This document shows, piece after piece, positions 1-8,870 of a DNA stretch of 64,000 nucleotides. The stretch spans positions 70,487-134,486 of the forward strand of contig DAOUJW010000022.1 in the NCBI GenBank assembly GCA_034422115.1, given 5' to 3'. Position 1 is the stretch's first letter. Every line of letters starts with the position of its first letter. The notes below the pieces were generated by a model. It ran no database searches. It was not told the DNA's origin and saw only the letters and a list, made by a program, of their open reading frames with translations. A program made the position numbers and the translations under genes. This DNA is from DAOUJW01 sp034422115 (lineage in GTDB: Bacteria; Chloroflexota; Dehalococcoidia; Lucifugimonadales; UBA2985).

Positions 1-45
1 TGCCAACCTAAACAGCGCACCACTTGATGAATCGGATGCACCAAG

Positions 46-621
46 TCAATTCTCTTCTCCTCTATCCTTTCGCCCAATGGTATACACCACATTTCGAGAA
101 ATCAGTTCGAATGAGGCAATAAGCGGCTCGAGGTCAATTTGCGGCGGCCCGTGTTGGTAGCAGATAGCCACGAGCCCCTTACACTGATAATCATCTAGTT
201 CCATTATCTTCAGCGCGTCACCCATCAGACTTACGTTCCCTCTATACGGGTGTAGAAGATTCTGACTCCAATCTTCAGCTTCGTTGCCATTGTCGCCAAA
301 AGGACGGACAATCTTGAACTCTATGGCCCACGAATCCAAACCTGATTGTTGCTCCGGAGATCTTATGGACATGTCGGGGGTCATGTGGGTCTTAGCAACC
401 ACGCTTTCACCAGAAACCCCTCGCCCGGTTAGTCGCTCCGCCACTTGTCTGACCAGTTGACTCTCGCGGAAGGGTCCTATGCCAGGTCTATATCTACTCT
501 GATCAATAGGGCACTCTGCGTCAAAGTCCTTCAATATGTCCGCGATGCTTCTAGTAATGTCGTCAAACTTCACAGGTCGCCTCCCTCTTGTCACATTCCC
601 AATAACCGAGTTCGGAGCCAC
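46..621 (-). CDS. hypothetical protein with a PD-(D/E)XK nuclease-like motif
   Basis: A 191-residue protein I do not recognise as a named family. A Glu in FRESQ (about residue 53), then TPDM near residue 82 and EFK near 102 are arranged like the E...PD...ExK metal-binding core of restriction-type nucleases, so DNA cleavage is possible but inferred from spacing alone. No signal peptide or membrane segment is visible. The start is GTG without a clear ribosome site, so the true start may differ. It is transcribed away from the ArsR/VOC pair to its right, and no methyltransferase partner is visible in the window. Confidence 0.55.
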   Translation of the reverse strand: MAPNSVIGNVTRGRRPVKFDDITRSIADILKDFDAECPIDQSRYRPGIGPFRESQLVRQVAERLTGRGVSGESVVAKTHMTPDMSIRSPEQQSGLDSWAIEFKIVRPFGDNGNEAEDWSQNLLHPYRGNVSLMGDALKIMELDDYQCKGLVAICYQHGPPQIDLEPLIASFELISRNVVYTIGRKDRGEEN

Positions 622-953
622 TAAACTAAAGTAGACCTCTGCATTTATCGCACACCGCAGCGTTGGTGGTCAAGTTGCATCCTTCATTGGACTGTTGGCA
701 ACATTAAGTGGGCCGATTTTGCCAATAGACAGAACCATCTTTGACTTTGGCTAGGCGGGTTGTGAGCCTCGGGACCACCACCATGACCGAGAGTCCGAGA
801 CTCTCTTCAGGTGGGCCAACGTGTCCTGTACTGCAAACTTTTGGCTGGGAGTTCGCTTTATGCACTCCTGCAAATGGCTGGGGATGTGGTCCCTGCCAGC
901 CTGGGGAATTGCCTCTTGACATGCAATCCTATGGTTGCGTATTATCTGTGTGT
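622..953. other. intergenic stretch without a supported gene
   Basis: About 330 bases between the minus-strand nuclease-like gene and the ArsR gene. An open frame in phase with the ArsR gene extends upstream to about 741, but its extra residues look nothing like an ArsR N-terminus. I see no convincing promoter, terminator or RNA structure. Confidence 0.5.
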
Positions 954-1226
954 ATGCACACAGACCTAGTCTTCAATGCACTCGCGGACCCAACACGAAG
1001 GTTGATGCTGGACGAGCTCTCTGAGCGCAACGAGCAGACGCTCTACGAGCTCACAGCGCGCTTGATCATGCGGCATGAAGTCGCCATATCCCGACAGGCC
1101 CTGGCCAAGCACATTGATCTCCTGGAAAAAGCAGGGCTCGTAAGCTCAGAGAAGCGTGGCAAGTATCGGATGCTTGTCTTCAACGATGAACCCCTCAGGG
1201 CTGTCATGGATCGATGGCTCAAATGA
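954..1226 (+). CDS. ArsR-family winged-helix transcriptional regulator
   Basis: A 90-residue DNA-binding protein. The opening (VFNALADPTRRLMLDELSE) is the typical first helix of ArsR-family regulators, followed by a helix-turn-helix (SRQALAKHIDLLEKAGLV) and a wing. No metal-binding CxC motif is present, so it is closer to the non-metal subgroup often paired with small-molecule or glyoxalase-type genes. I start it at the ATG at 954 because homology begins there; upstream residues in the same frame look non-coding. It lies 27 bases ahead of the VOC gene and probably forms a two-gene operon with it. Confidence 0.8.
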   Translation: MHTDLVFNALADPTRRLMLDELSERNEQTLYELTARLIMRHEVAISRQALAKHIDLLEKAGLVSSEKRGKYRMLVFNDEPLRAVMDRWLK

Positions 1227-1253
1227 CACTATGAGAAGAAAAGGAGGCCAGAT

Positions 1254-1637
1254 ATGCGAATTACACTCACCGGCGTTTTCGTAAGTGACCAGGACGAGGC
1301 TCTGAGGTTCTACACCGAGACCCTCGGCTTTGTGAAGAAGCATGACGTCCCTGTGGGGGAATTCAAGTGGCTTACCGTCGTCTCGCCCGATGACCCGGAT
1401 GGGACCGAGCTTCTGCTTGAACCAAATGAAAACCCGGTAGCACAAGAATATCAGAAAGGGCTATTTGACCAAGGCATCCCAGCGGCGTCCTTTAGCGTTA
1501 TGGACATCCGTGCAGAGTATGAGAAACTGAGGTCACTGGGCGTAGCTTTTACTATGGAGCCAACAGAATTGGCCAACGTCACTATTGCAGTCTTTGACGA
1601 CACCTGCGGCAACCTGATCCAGATAATGCAGACGTAA
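1254..1637 (+). CDS. VOC-superfamily (glyoxalase/bleomycin-resistance-like) protein
   Basis: A 127-residue protein with two beta-alpha-beta-beta-beta halves of the vicinal oxygen chelate fold. VFVSDQDEALRFYTETLGF opens the first half, and a Glu-rich strand (TELLLEP) and the closing CGNLIQIMQ strand are where metal ligands usually sit. Members bind a divalent metal or sequester small toxic molecules; the substrate cannot be told from sequence. A strong GGAGG lies just before the ATG. It follows the ArsR gene closely, so the pair is likely co-regulated, with the ArsR protein as the probable autorepressor. Confidence 0.8.
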   Translation: MRITLTGVFVSDQDEALRFYTETLGFVKKHDVPVGEFKWLTVVSPDDPDGTELLLEPNENPVAQEYQKGLFDQGIPAASFSVMDIRAEYEKLRSLGVAFTMEPTELANVTIAVFDDTCGNLIQIMQT

Positions 1638-1932
1638 CTACGATCGACCAGACTGCCCTATTTGGGTCGCGGACGCAGCCTAGTCTGTCAGGCACTTGGT
1701 GGGCCAGGGCTGACTGAAAGCAGTACCACGTTTGAGTTGGTGGTGGCTCTTTGAACCAAGCTACTTGAGGAATCCCTTCCAGCCTGAAGACAGGAAGATT
1801 CCACAGGCGAGAGATGACTCTCTCATCAGCACCGGCCGAGGTTCACTCAGTAGGTAGGGCAATATTCGTCAGGCATTACCCCGACCAAGCGCTATAACAC
1901 TGCCGTACGAATTCAGCATGATTACTTACTTA

Positions 1933-3180
1933 CTACCCTGTGCCGTACCTTTCGTCAAACGCCCGCATAGCCTCGCGGAAGCATTCAATTGGTGGGCGTG
2001 AGATTCCTCCGCCAATGATGGGATGTCCAAGCTCTTTGTGCGCTATTGCCGTGTCCACCACTGGGAGAACACCCGTCTGAACCACTTTCCGGATATCTAT
2101 CCCCAGCGCCGGGCCTCTGTTGCCAAGGGCCGGTATCGGGAACTCCGGACTCTCGCCCACGGTGATATCGTACATGGACTGGGTGTAGCTAATAGCCTCC
2201 TCAAGGGTCCCACCGACCAGGTTGAGAATCGCCGGGGCGCTGGCCAGCAGAAACCCGCCCAACCCCACCGTCTCGATGATTGCGGAGTCGCCCATATCCC
2301 GGCCGGCGTCACTTGGGCCGTACCCGGGCAGAAAGATCCCGTCTAGCGCCTTCGCGGCAGCGACAAACCACTCAGAGTCCAGGCCGCTGACCTGTATGCC
2401 GACCTGATAACCGTTCCTCGACATTACCGTCACCACCGTGGAGTACGGAATCCCATTCGCAGCGTCTGTCGCGGCCTTGCAGGAAGCCATCACAAGCCCC
2501 ATGTACGACAACTCGTGGCTGGAGAAGAATTCCAACGTGCTGAGCAGGTCGTCCTGGGAAACTCCCGCCTTTATCATGGGAGGAACAATTGCATTCGCAA
2601 ACATAGAGGTCGCTGCAGTGGTTCGGTTGTGCAGCTCATCGCCCATCTGCAGCGCCTTTGTCGTCAACGGCTTCAGTTCCAGACCGCCCATTTGCCTGAC
2701 GCCCCTGGCGATTGAGGGCGCCCATATCTCTCTCCACATGCACAGCTCGTTGATGGCCTTCTCATCGAACGCGCCGAACTGCTGCCTGTCCTCCACAAGC
2801 CGGCAGTAGGCCCTGTTCCCAAAGGCCCGGTTCTCCACGACATAGACAGGCAGTGACTTGGAGATGGTGCCTGCCATGGGGCCGACTGCTGAATGTTGGT
2901 GATTGCAATCGAGAGCGATTTCTCCGGTGCTCAGCTGCCGTTCAGCCTCCTCCCTGGAGGAGGCCCAGCCTTCGAACAGGGCCATCGCAATGCAGGCGCC
3001 CTTCTGGGCTCCGCTCATGTGATCCCAGTCAACCGGAGGTCCAGAGTGCAGTACCATCCGGTCGGTCAGCCCGGGCACAACGTCACCTGCAGGGCAAACG
3101 TCAACCAGGACCGGGTCCGCCCGGTTGATCCGGTCAACCGCTTCGCGGTTTGCCTGTTCTATCCTGTCTTGCACAGTCAT
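1933..3180 (-). CDS. DUF1116 (YlbE/AllG-like) protein
   Basis: A 415-residue cytosolic protein of the DUF1116 family, full length. In enterobacteria the family member AllG (YlbE) works with FdrA/AllF and AllH as an oxamate carbamoyltransferase in anaerobic allantoin breakdown. Conserved-looking stretches include DWDHMSGAQKGA near residue 52 and the Gly-rich ETVGLGGFLLASAPAIL near 305. It is the last gene of the transporter/amidohydrolase operon, 27 bases after the amidase. No FdrA-like or AllH-like partner is visible in the window, so the exact reaction here is open; carbamoyl transfer on a urea-like or oxamate-like compound is an inference from family and neighbours. Confidence 0.75.
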   Translation of the reverse strand: MTVQDRIEQANREAVDRINRADPVLVDVCPAGDVVPGLTDRMVLHSGPPVDWDHMSGAQKGACIAMALFEGWASSREEAERQLSTGEIALDCNHQHSAVGPMAGTISKSLPVYVVENRAFGNRAYCRLVEDRQQFGAFDEKAINELCMWREIWAPSIARGVRQMGGLELKPLTTKALQMGDELHNRTTAATSMFANAIVPPMIKAGVSQDDLLSTLEFFSSHELSYMGLVMASCKAATDAANGIPYSTVVTVMSRNGYQVGIQVSGLDSEWFVAAAKALDGIFLPGYGPSDAGRDMGDSAIIETVGLGGFLLASAPAILNLVGGTLEEAISYTQSMYDITVGESPEFPIPALGNRGPALGIDIRKVVQTGVLPVVDTAIAHKELGHPIIGGGISRPPIECFREAMRAFDERYGTG

Positions 3181-3207
3181 TCCACCGTACCTCCAGTCCT
3201 CAGAATC

Positions 3208-4713
3208 CTATGAACCGTCACTCCGGGACTCAAGGGCGGACGCAAGGGCAAACAGAATGCCGTCGTCGAAGGGCGAGGCCACAAACTGGGCGCCAACCGG
3301 CAGTCCCCCCGGCGTAAGGCCGCTGGGCACCGACATCGCAGGCACTCCAATGAAGCTCCAGGGAATGCAGTTAGTGGAGAGGATAATCAGGTAGGAGTCC
3401 GCCTCTTCCAGCTTTGGAGCCGCGACCTTGGTGGTGGGCATGATGAGAGCGTCAAACCCCGCCAGGTGCGAAAGCATTCGCTCCTGAAACTCGGAGCGGA
3501 AGCGTTGCGCGTTAATGTAGTCCATGGCCCTGACCCTGGACGCCTCATCCAACTGCTCGAAGACCGGTCGAGTGTACTGAGACCCTGCATCCGAGAATGA
3601 GCGATGGTAGGCGGCGGCCTCACTCCGACTGACGATGAGACCGAGAGACGTTGCCAGGCGATAGTCCTCTGCCGACGGCGTCTCGGTTTCGGTCACCTCC
3701 ACTCCCAACGAGGTCAGCGCTTCTACGGTCTTGCTGAAGGCCGCAAGAACGTCGGGGTCGACGTCATTCAGGCCGTTGACCGCCAGACCCACTCGCAGCC
3801 CGCGTACGTCCCGGTGCAGATAGTCCGTGTAGTCGTCACTGGGCCGGTCCAGGGAAGCGGGGTCCCTGGGGTCAACGCCCTGGAGCGCGTTCATCATGTG
3901 CGCAACGTCCTGGGCGGTCTTCCCCTGCAGGCCGGCGTGGTCCATGCTCCAGGAAAGCGTTACTATGCCGTCCGTGGACACCAGCCCGAAGGTCGGCTTG
4001 TAACCCACTATGCCACACAGCGCCGCCGGGACGCGAATCGACGCCCTTGTATCGGAGCCAAGGCTCAGCATGCTCATCCCGGTTGCAATGGATATGGCGG
4101 AGCCGCCGCTGGAACCGCCGGGGTCTCTGGTTGTATCCCAAGGGTTGCGGCTCTGGGAGGTTGTCACGCCCAGAGCGAATTCGTGTGTATGCACCTTGCC
4201 CATCACAATTGCCCCGGCCTCCTTGAGCAGCCGAACCGGAGTGCCGTCATCCTCCGGCATGTATCCCGCAAGGACCTTTGAGCTGGCCGTTGTGGGCATT
4301 CCCTTCACGTGCACAATGTCCTTGATGGAAACCGGGATGCCGTGCAAGGGCCCACGCAGGTTTCCCCTCTCCCGCTCACGGTCAAGGGAGCCTGCCTGCT
4401 CCAGCAATTCCTCGGAAGGGGCTACGTGGACAAAGGCGTTGAGCTCCTTGTCCCTGGACTCAATTGCAGCCAGCGCCTCCTGGACCAGCTCCGACGCAGA
4501 GGTTGTACCCCTTGCCATGCGCTCCGCGGCTTCGGCCAGCGTCCCCTCTTGGGCAGGACCTGGCGTAACTCCAGGCAGGGCCCGAACGTCACGGCGGTTC
4601 GCGTCCTCATTCCTCGCCAGGGAGTAGATGAAGGCAGGTCTTCGCGAGAGGCCATCGACCTGATAGGCCTGAAGATCGGCCAGCGCGGCTTGAAAGTCGT
4701 CTCGTGCGGACAT
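3208..4713 (-). CDS. amidase-signature family hydrolase (AtzE/allophanate-hydrolase-like)
   Basis: A 501-residue amidase-signature enzyme that should hydrolyse a carbon-nitrogen amide bond. The Ser-cisSer-Lys triad is visible: Lys131 in PVSIKDI, the SSGGS loop at 201-205 and the nucleophile Ser225 in SIRVPAALCG. The two residues just before the nucleophile are Arg-Ala where most relatives have Gly-Gly or a similar small pair. It sits 10 bases after the biuret-amidohydrolase-like gene, a position where cyanuric acid or biuret pathways often carry an allophanate or carboxybiuret hydrolase. That role is inferred; a generic amidase is the alternative. Confidence 0.85.
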   Translation of the reverse strand: MSARDDFQAALADLQAYQVDGLSRRPAFIYSLARNEDANRRDVRALPGVTPGPAQEGTLAEAAERMARGTTSASELVQEALAAIESRDKELNAFVHVAPSEELLEQAGSLDRERERGNLRGPLHGIPVSIKDIVHVKGMPTTASSKVLAGYMPEDDGTPVRLLKEAGAIVMGKVHTHEFALGVTTSQSRNPWDTTRDPGGSSGGSAISIATGMSMLSLGSDTRASIRVPAALCGIVGYKPTFGLVSTDGIVTLSWSMDHAGLQGKTAQDVAHMMNALQGVDPRDPASLDRPSDDYTDYLHRDVRGLRVGLAVNGLNDVDPDVLAAFSKTVEALTSLGVEVTETETPSAEDYRLATSLGLIVSRSEAAAYHRSFSDAGSQYTRPVFEQLDEASRVRAMDYINAQRFRSEFQERMLSHLAGFDALIMPTTKVAAPKLEEADSYLIILSTNCIPWSFIGVPAMSVPSGLTPGGLPVGAQFVASPFDDGILFALASALESRSDGS

Positions 4714-4723
4714 CAGATGCTCC

Positions 4724-5416
4724 CTACGTCGTTTTGCCCAGGGCAGCCAGGAACTGCCCGGATTCAGCTACCGCGCCAAAGACCCCACCCTGCATCTTGA
4801 TCATCTTCAGCGCCGATTCATAGTTCCCTTCGTCGGTAGCGCCGGTACAATCGGAGAGAAGGAGACACTCGTAGCCGCGGTCGTTCCCCTCCCGCATTGT
4901 GGTGTGGACGCAGACGTCTGTGGTGATTCCCGTCAGCACCAGGTGGGTAATGCCGCGATTCCGCAGCACCAGATCCAGGTCCGTGGCGGTGAATGCGCCC
5001 TTTGTGGGCTTGTCGATAACCATCTCTCCTTCCGCAGGGGCAAGTTCTTCGATAATCTCCCAGCCCTCTTCTCCCCGAATCAGGATCCGTCCACACGGGC
5101 CCGGGTCGCCAATACCTGCGCCAATCTGCTTCGACCGCCAGAGCTTGTTGGGCGGGCAGTCGGACAGGTCCGGCTTGTGGCCCTCCCGAGTGTGGATTAT
5201 GGTGAAGCCCTGTGTTGCGCGGCAGGCCTCAAGCACTTTCCGGGTTGGAGCAACGCCGCGACGGGTGGCGTTTATGTCGTAGCCCATGGTGTCAACGTAT
5301 CCGCCGGGGCCGCAAAAGTCGTGCTGCCAGTCAATGAGCAGCAGCGCCGTCTTTGCCGGGTTGATGTTTCCGTCATACGGCCAGAGGTAGGGATCAGAGC
5401 CAATTACCTGCGCCAT
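4724..5416 (-). CDS. isochorismatase-family hydrolase, biuret amidohydrolase-like
   Basis: A 230-residue cysteine hydrolase of the isochorismatase fold. Catalytic residues are visible: Asp29 in LLLIDWQ, a Lys in DKPTKGAF (136-142) and Cys169 in TDVCVHTTMRE. The long stretches DPGPCGRIL, HTREGHKPDL and KMQGGVFGAV closely recall, from memory, biuret amidohydrolases (BiuH), which convert biuret to allophanate and ammonia. An unspecific cysteine amidohydrolase is the alternative. It is followed directly by an amidase and preceded by a BMP-type importer, which supports a role in using an imported N-rich compound. The start ATG has an upstream GGAGG-like site. Confidence 0.85.
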   Translation of the reverse strand: MAQVIGSDPYLWPYDGNINPAKTALLLIDWQHDFCGPGGYVDTMGYDINATRRGVAPTRKVLEACRATQGFTIIHTREGHKPDLSDCPPNKLWRSKQIGAGIGDPGPCGRILIRGEEGWEIIEELAPAEGEMVIDKPTKGAFTATDLDLVLRNRGITHLVLTGITTDVCVHTTMREGNDRGYECLLLSDCTGATDEGNYESALKMIKMQGGVFGAVAESGQFLAALGKTT

Positions 5417-5496
5417 AGGCGCCCTCCTTCGTCGGCAATTCGCCGTGCCAGCCCTGAATGAAGGACTGACACGGCGAGCGCCCTAAGATTCACCTG

Positions 5497-6801
5497 CTAA
5501 TTTGTGCTTCCTGAGACTCCCTCGACGAGCCAGTCGATGGTCTGCAGCTCTGCGTCGGGGGGCGACTCCCCGTCGGCAATGCGCACAGCGCCGCTCTGGT
5601 CGGCTATCGGTCCAAGGAACGGCTGTATGCTTCCGTCCCGCAGACCCTCTACGGTGGCCAGCACCTCCTCCTGGACCTCCATGGGGACGTTTGCGCCAAA
5701 GGGCGCCAGCTTGACGAACCCCTCTTCAAGGCCGCCGAAGAAGACGTTGGTCTTGTAGGTGCCATTCTTGATCTCGGTCACCAGCTCGGTGTAGACCGGG
5801 CCCCAGTTCCAGACTGCGCCGGACAGCCACCCGTTCGGCGCTGCCGGGCTGGCATCCTGGTGGTAGCCTGTAACGTGGATGTTGGCGCGCTCCGCCGCCG
5901 TGGTGATGGTGCCCGTGCAATCCTGGTGCTGGGTGATCACGTCCACCCCGGCGTCCAGCATCGTCTGGGCGGCCGCGGCCTGCTTGGCCGGGTCACACCA
6001 GTCGCCAAGCAGCACGAAGGTTGTGCTGACGTCCGGGTTCACGGACGCGGCGCCCAGGTGGAACGCATTTACGTTCAGCAGCGTCTGAGGGATGGGGAAG
6101 GCAGCAACGAAGCCAAGCTCGTTGGTCTTGGTGGTGCGCCCTGCAGCTTGTCCCATAGCGTACTCCAGCTGCCAGATGTTGCCGAAATATGCCCCGTAGT
6201 TGGGCGTGCTCTCCAGGTCACCCTGGTGCAGGAAGATGATCCCGGGATGCTGCTTCGCAAGCTCCTTGGTCGCATCCGAGTACCCGAAGCTGGTGGCGAA
6301 TATCACCTTGGCTCCCTGCTGAATCATCCCTTCCATGACCGACTTCACCTGTGCAGTCTCCGGGATGTTCTCAGCGTAGAGAATCTCCACGTCCGGGTGC
6401 TGCTTGAGAAGGTACTGGCTACCCTCGTAGGCGGCCTGGTTGTATCCCAGGTCCTGCTGGGAACCGACAAAGATGAAACCGATCTTCAGCTTCTCTCCGT
6501 CATCCAGGGGCTTGGCGGCGTCTGCATACTCAGATGCGGCCTGGTTCGTGCTGGTGTCGATGGAGTTCTCGAACACCTTGGCGAACGCAGCGGGCGAGCC
6601 TCCGCCCAGGTCGTCGGCGGTGGGAACATAGGCAGCTTTAGTCATCATGGCGACCGGCGTGGACGTGGCGGCTGGGGCGGCTGTTGGGGCAGACGTGGGT
6701 GTGGCGGTGGGAGCTTCCTCTCCGCACGCAATAGCCAGCGCCATGACTGAAATCATCGCTACCAGAAGCATGGGAACCTTGGTTTTGAGTTTGCGGTACA
6801 A
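5497..6801 (-). CDS. BMP-family ABC transporter substrate-binding lipoprotein
   Basis: A 434-residue exported solute receptor. I place the start at a TTG at 6801, seven bases after AGGAGG; the open frame extends far upstream but those residues look non-coding. A charged N-terminus, a hydrophobic stretch and a lipobox ending at Cys26 (ALAIAC) mark a lipoprotein, followed by a Thr/Ala/Pro-rich linker (about 30-50) and then the BMP/PnrA fold (LKIGFIFVGSQQDLGYNQA). Relatives bind purine nucleosides or similar heterocycles. It is downstream of the permeases and ATPase in the same operon and should feed them ligand. Confidence 0.9.
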   Translation of the reverse strand: MYRKLKTKVPMLLVAMISVMALAIACGEEAPTATPTSAPTAAPAATSTPVAMMTKAAYVPTADDLGGGSPAAFAKVFENSIDTSTNQAASEYADAAKPLDDGEKLKIGFIFVGSQQDLGYNQAAYEGSQYLLKQHPDVEILYAENIPETAQVKSVMEGMIQQGAKVIFATSFGYSDATKELAKQHPGIIFLHQGDLESTPNYGAYFGNIWQLEYAMGQAAGRTTKTNELGFVAAFPIPQTLLNVNAFHLGAASVNPDVSTTFVLLGDWCDPAKQAAAAQTMLDAGVDVITQHQDCTGTITTAAERANIHVTGYHQDASPAAPNGWLSGAVWNWGPVYTELVTEIKNGTYKTNVFFGGLEEGFVKLAPFGANVPMEVQEEVLATVEGLRDGSIQPFLGPIADQSGAVRIADGESPPDAELQTIDWLVEGVSGSTN

Positions 6802-6878
6802 GCTGAATCCTCCTAACGTCAGATGATTTTCAGAACTTTTCTCGTCGGTGAGCAACTTCAACAGGATACGATATCGAA

Positions 6879-7802
6879 TCACCCTCCTTCCTTCAGAACG
6901 CGTTTGAGACCCTCCGGCATGGCTCTGAAGGTCGCGCCGGTCCAGATAGCCAGCACGACCAGGGTTGTTATGTAGGGCAACATCTGGAGATAGAACGGCG
7001 ACACCGGCGCATCGACGGTCTGCAGCTGCAACTCCAGGCCAATGGCCGCGCCGAAGAGGAGCGATCCGGCCATCGCCCTGAGCGGCGTCCACATCCCGAA
7101 TATAACCAGAGCCACGGCGATGAATCCCCTTCCGGCCGTCATCCCCTCAGACCAGGACTGGGTGAAGGCCAGGGAAAGCTGCGCGCCTCCTATGCCGGCC
7201 AGGATTCCGCCAATCGCAATGGCCCCATACTGCACCACAGCGGCGTTACGCCCGGCCGCATAGGCCACCTCCACGCTCTCTCCCACCGCCCTCAGGCTCA
7301 GACCCCAGCGCGACCGGAAGAGCACGAACCACAGCGTAGGCCCCAGGGCATAGGCGATGTAGGCAAGTATGTCCTGATGAAAGAGCGCCTCGCCAAGGAT
7401 GGGAACGCCGGACAGGACTGGAATGGCTATCGGGTCCAGCCCTGCTATGCTGACTCCAACGTACGACCGTCCGGCCCATGACGTAATCCCGATTCCGAGC
7501 ATGGTGATGGCCAGCCCCGTTGCCAGCTGATTTGCCCTGCGAGTGATAACCATAAACGCGAAAAACAGGCTCAGAGCGCCGCCCGCCAACCCTCCGGCCA
7601 GCACCCCGATGGCCTCGCTCTGGGTCTCAGCCGCCGCGATGAAGGCAAAGCAGGCGCCCATGAGCATTGCTCCCTCAACCCCAAGGTTGATCTTGCCGGA
7701 CCGCTCGGTGATGACCTCTCCGTAAGTGGCGTACATGACCGAGATTCCCGGACCAACGGCGCCGGTGAGCACTCCCTTGATGACCAACCAAAACGTGGTC
7801 AC
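6879..7802 (-). CDS. ABC transporter permease, BMP/nucleoside type, second subunit
   Basis: A 307-residue membrane protein with about eight to ten hydrophobic segments. The N-terminal motif with YGEVITERSGKINLGVEG matches the permease family that works with BMP receptors and two-domain ATPases. It overlaps the preceding permease by four bases, so the two are probably translationally coupled and form a heterodimeric channel. It precedes the lipoprotein receptor gene by about 77 bases. Confidence 0.9.
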   Translation of the reverse strand: MTTFWLVIKGVLTGAVGPGISVMYATYGEVITERSGKINLGVEGAMLMGACFAFIAAAETQSEAIGVLAGGLAGGALSLFFAFMVITRRANQLATGLAITMLGIGITSWAGRSYVGVSIAGLDPIAIPVLSGVPILGEALFHQDILAYIAYALGPTLWFVLFRSRWGLSLRAVGESVEVAYAAGRNAAVVQYGAIAIGGILAGIGGAQLSLAFTQSWSEGMTAGRGFIAVALVIFGMWTPLRAMAGSLLFGAAIGLELQLQTVDAPVSPFYLQMLPYITTLVVLAIWTGATFRAMPEGLKRVLKEGG

Positions 7803-8857
7803 TGCCTGGCCGCCGAGCGCTGACCGAACCCCAGGACCATGAACAGGATCAACGCGATGAGAATGTTAGACGCGCCGGACGGGACATCGGCGCTGAACTG
7901 AAGCAGGTCTCCACCAACAACCACGAGCGCAAGAAGGAAACTTGAGCCGATCAGAGCGATGGGGTTGTGTCGAGCGAGCCAGCTTGCCAGGAATCCCAGG
8001 AATCCCAGGTTGTTGGAAATCTCGGGCCGAAGGTGATGCTGCACGCCGGAAACCTCAATCATGCCCGCGATGCCGGCTATGCCGCCGCCGACCAGCATGG
8101 CCAACATCAGGTAACGGCCCACGGGGATGCCCCTTCTCTCCGCTGCGTCAGGGTTGCCGCCAATGGCCCGGATGTTGTACCCCCAGCGAGTCTTGGCGAT
8201 CACGAAGTACAGAACAACGACGGCAATGGCAGGCAGAACAAATCCCCAGTGGAACCGCGTGCCGCCGATTGCTGGCAGGATGGCGGTAGGGTCGAAGTTG
8301 GCGGTGTACGGGTAGCCGAACCCATCCGGGTTCTTCCAGGGGCCAAACACAAACACGTTGACGAGCAGTATGGCTACAAAGTTGAGCAGCAGCGTTGAAA
8401 TGACCTCGTTAACGCCGCGCCAGTACCGGAGCAGGATAGCCACGCCGGCCCAAGCCCCTCCACCGATGAATCCAGCGAGAATCATGAAAGGAATTGTTAC
8501 CACCCAGGGCCCGCCGGAAGCGAAGAGCGCCACGCCTGTCGCGAACCACGCTCCAATGTGAAGCTGGCCTTCGCCGCCCACGTTGATCAGGCCCACGCGG
8601 GCAGGAAGCGCCGTGGCAAGCCCCGCAAGCACGAAGGGGATCATCCTCACGCCTATCTCGCCCAGCCCTATCCTGCTCCCGAGGGTGCCGTCAAAGACCT
8701 TGCCATAGGCGTCCAGGGCGTCGCGGCCCATGACCGCCAGGAACAGGCCGAACAGGCCAATGGCAACAAGAACCAGGCCAATGTTGCGGGCCAGCGTGGG
8801 AAGGGCGCCCCCGCTGTTGAGCCACAGGACCGGTGACTGGAGGACAGGCTGTATCAT
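7799..8857 (-). CDS. ABC transporter permease, BMP/nucleoside type, first subunit
   Basis: A 352-residue integral membrane permease with roughly ten hydrophobic helices and the family motif ARVGLINVGGEGQLHIGAW near residue 85, which corresponds to the ERSGKINLGVEG motif of its partner. It lies 13 bases after the ATPase gene and overlaps the second permease by four bases, typical of tightly coupled importer operons. Substrate specificity cannot be read from the sequence. Confidence 0.9.
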   Translation of the reverse strand: MIQPVLQSPVLWLNSGGALPTLARNIGLVLVAIGLFGLFLAVMGRDALDAYGKVFDGTLGSRIGLGEIGVRMIPFVLAGLATALPARVGLINVGGEGQLHIGAWFATGVALFASGGPWVVTIPFMILAGFIGGGAWAGVAILLRYWRGVNEVISTLLLNFVAILLVNVFVFGPWKNPDGFGYPYTANFDPTAILPAIGGTRFHWGFVLPAIAVVVLYFVIAKTRWGYNIRAIGGNPDAAERRGIPVGRYLMLAMLVGGGIAGIAGMIEVSGVQHHLRPEISNNLGFLGFLASWLARHNPIALIGSSFLLALVVVGGDLLQFSADVPSGASNILIALILFMVLGFGQRSAARQ

Positions 8858-8870
8858 CTCAGTCGTAATC

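Noticed and set aside
6802..7092. N-terminal extension of the BMP lipoprotein.
   Set aside because: It would bury the signal peptide and lipobox inside the protein and overlap the permease gene; the TTG at 6801 has an ideal AGGAGG.
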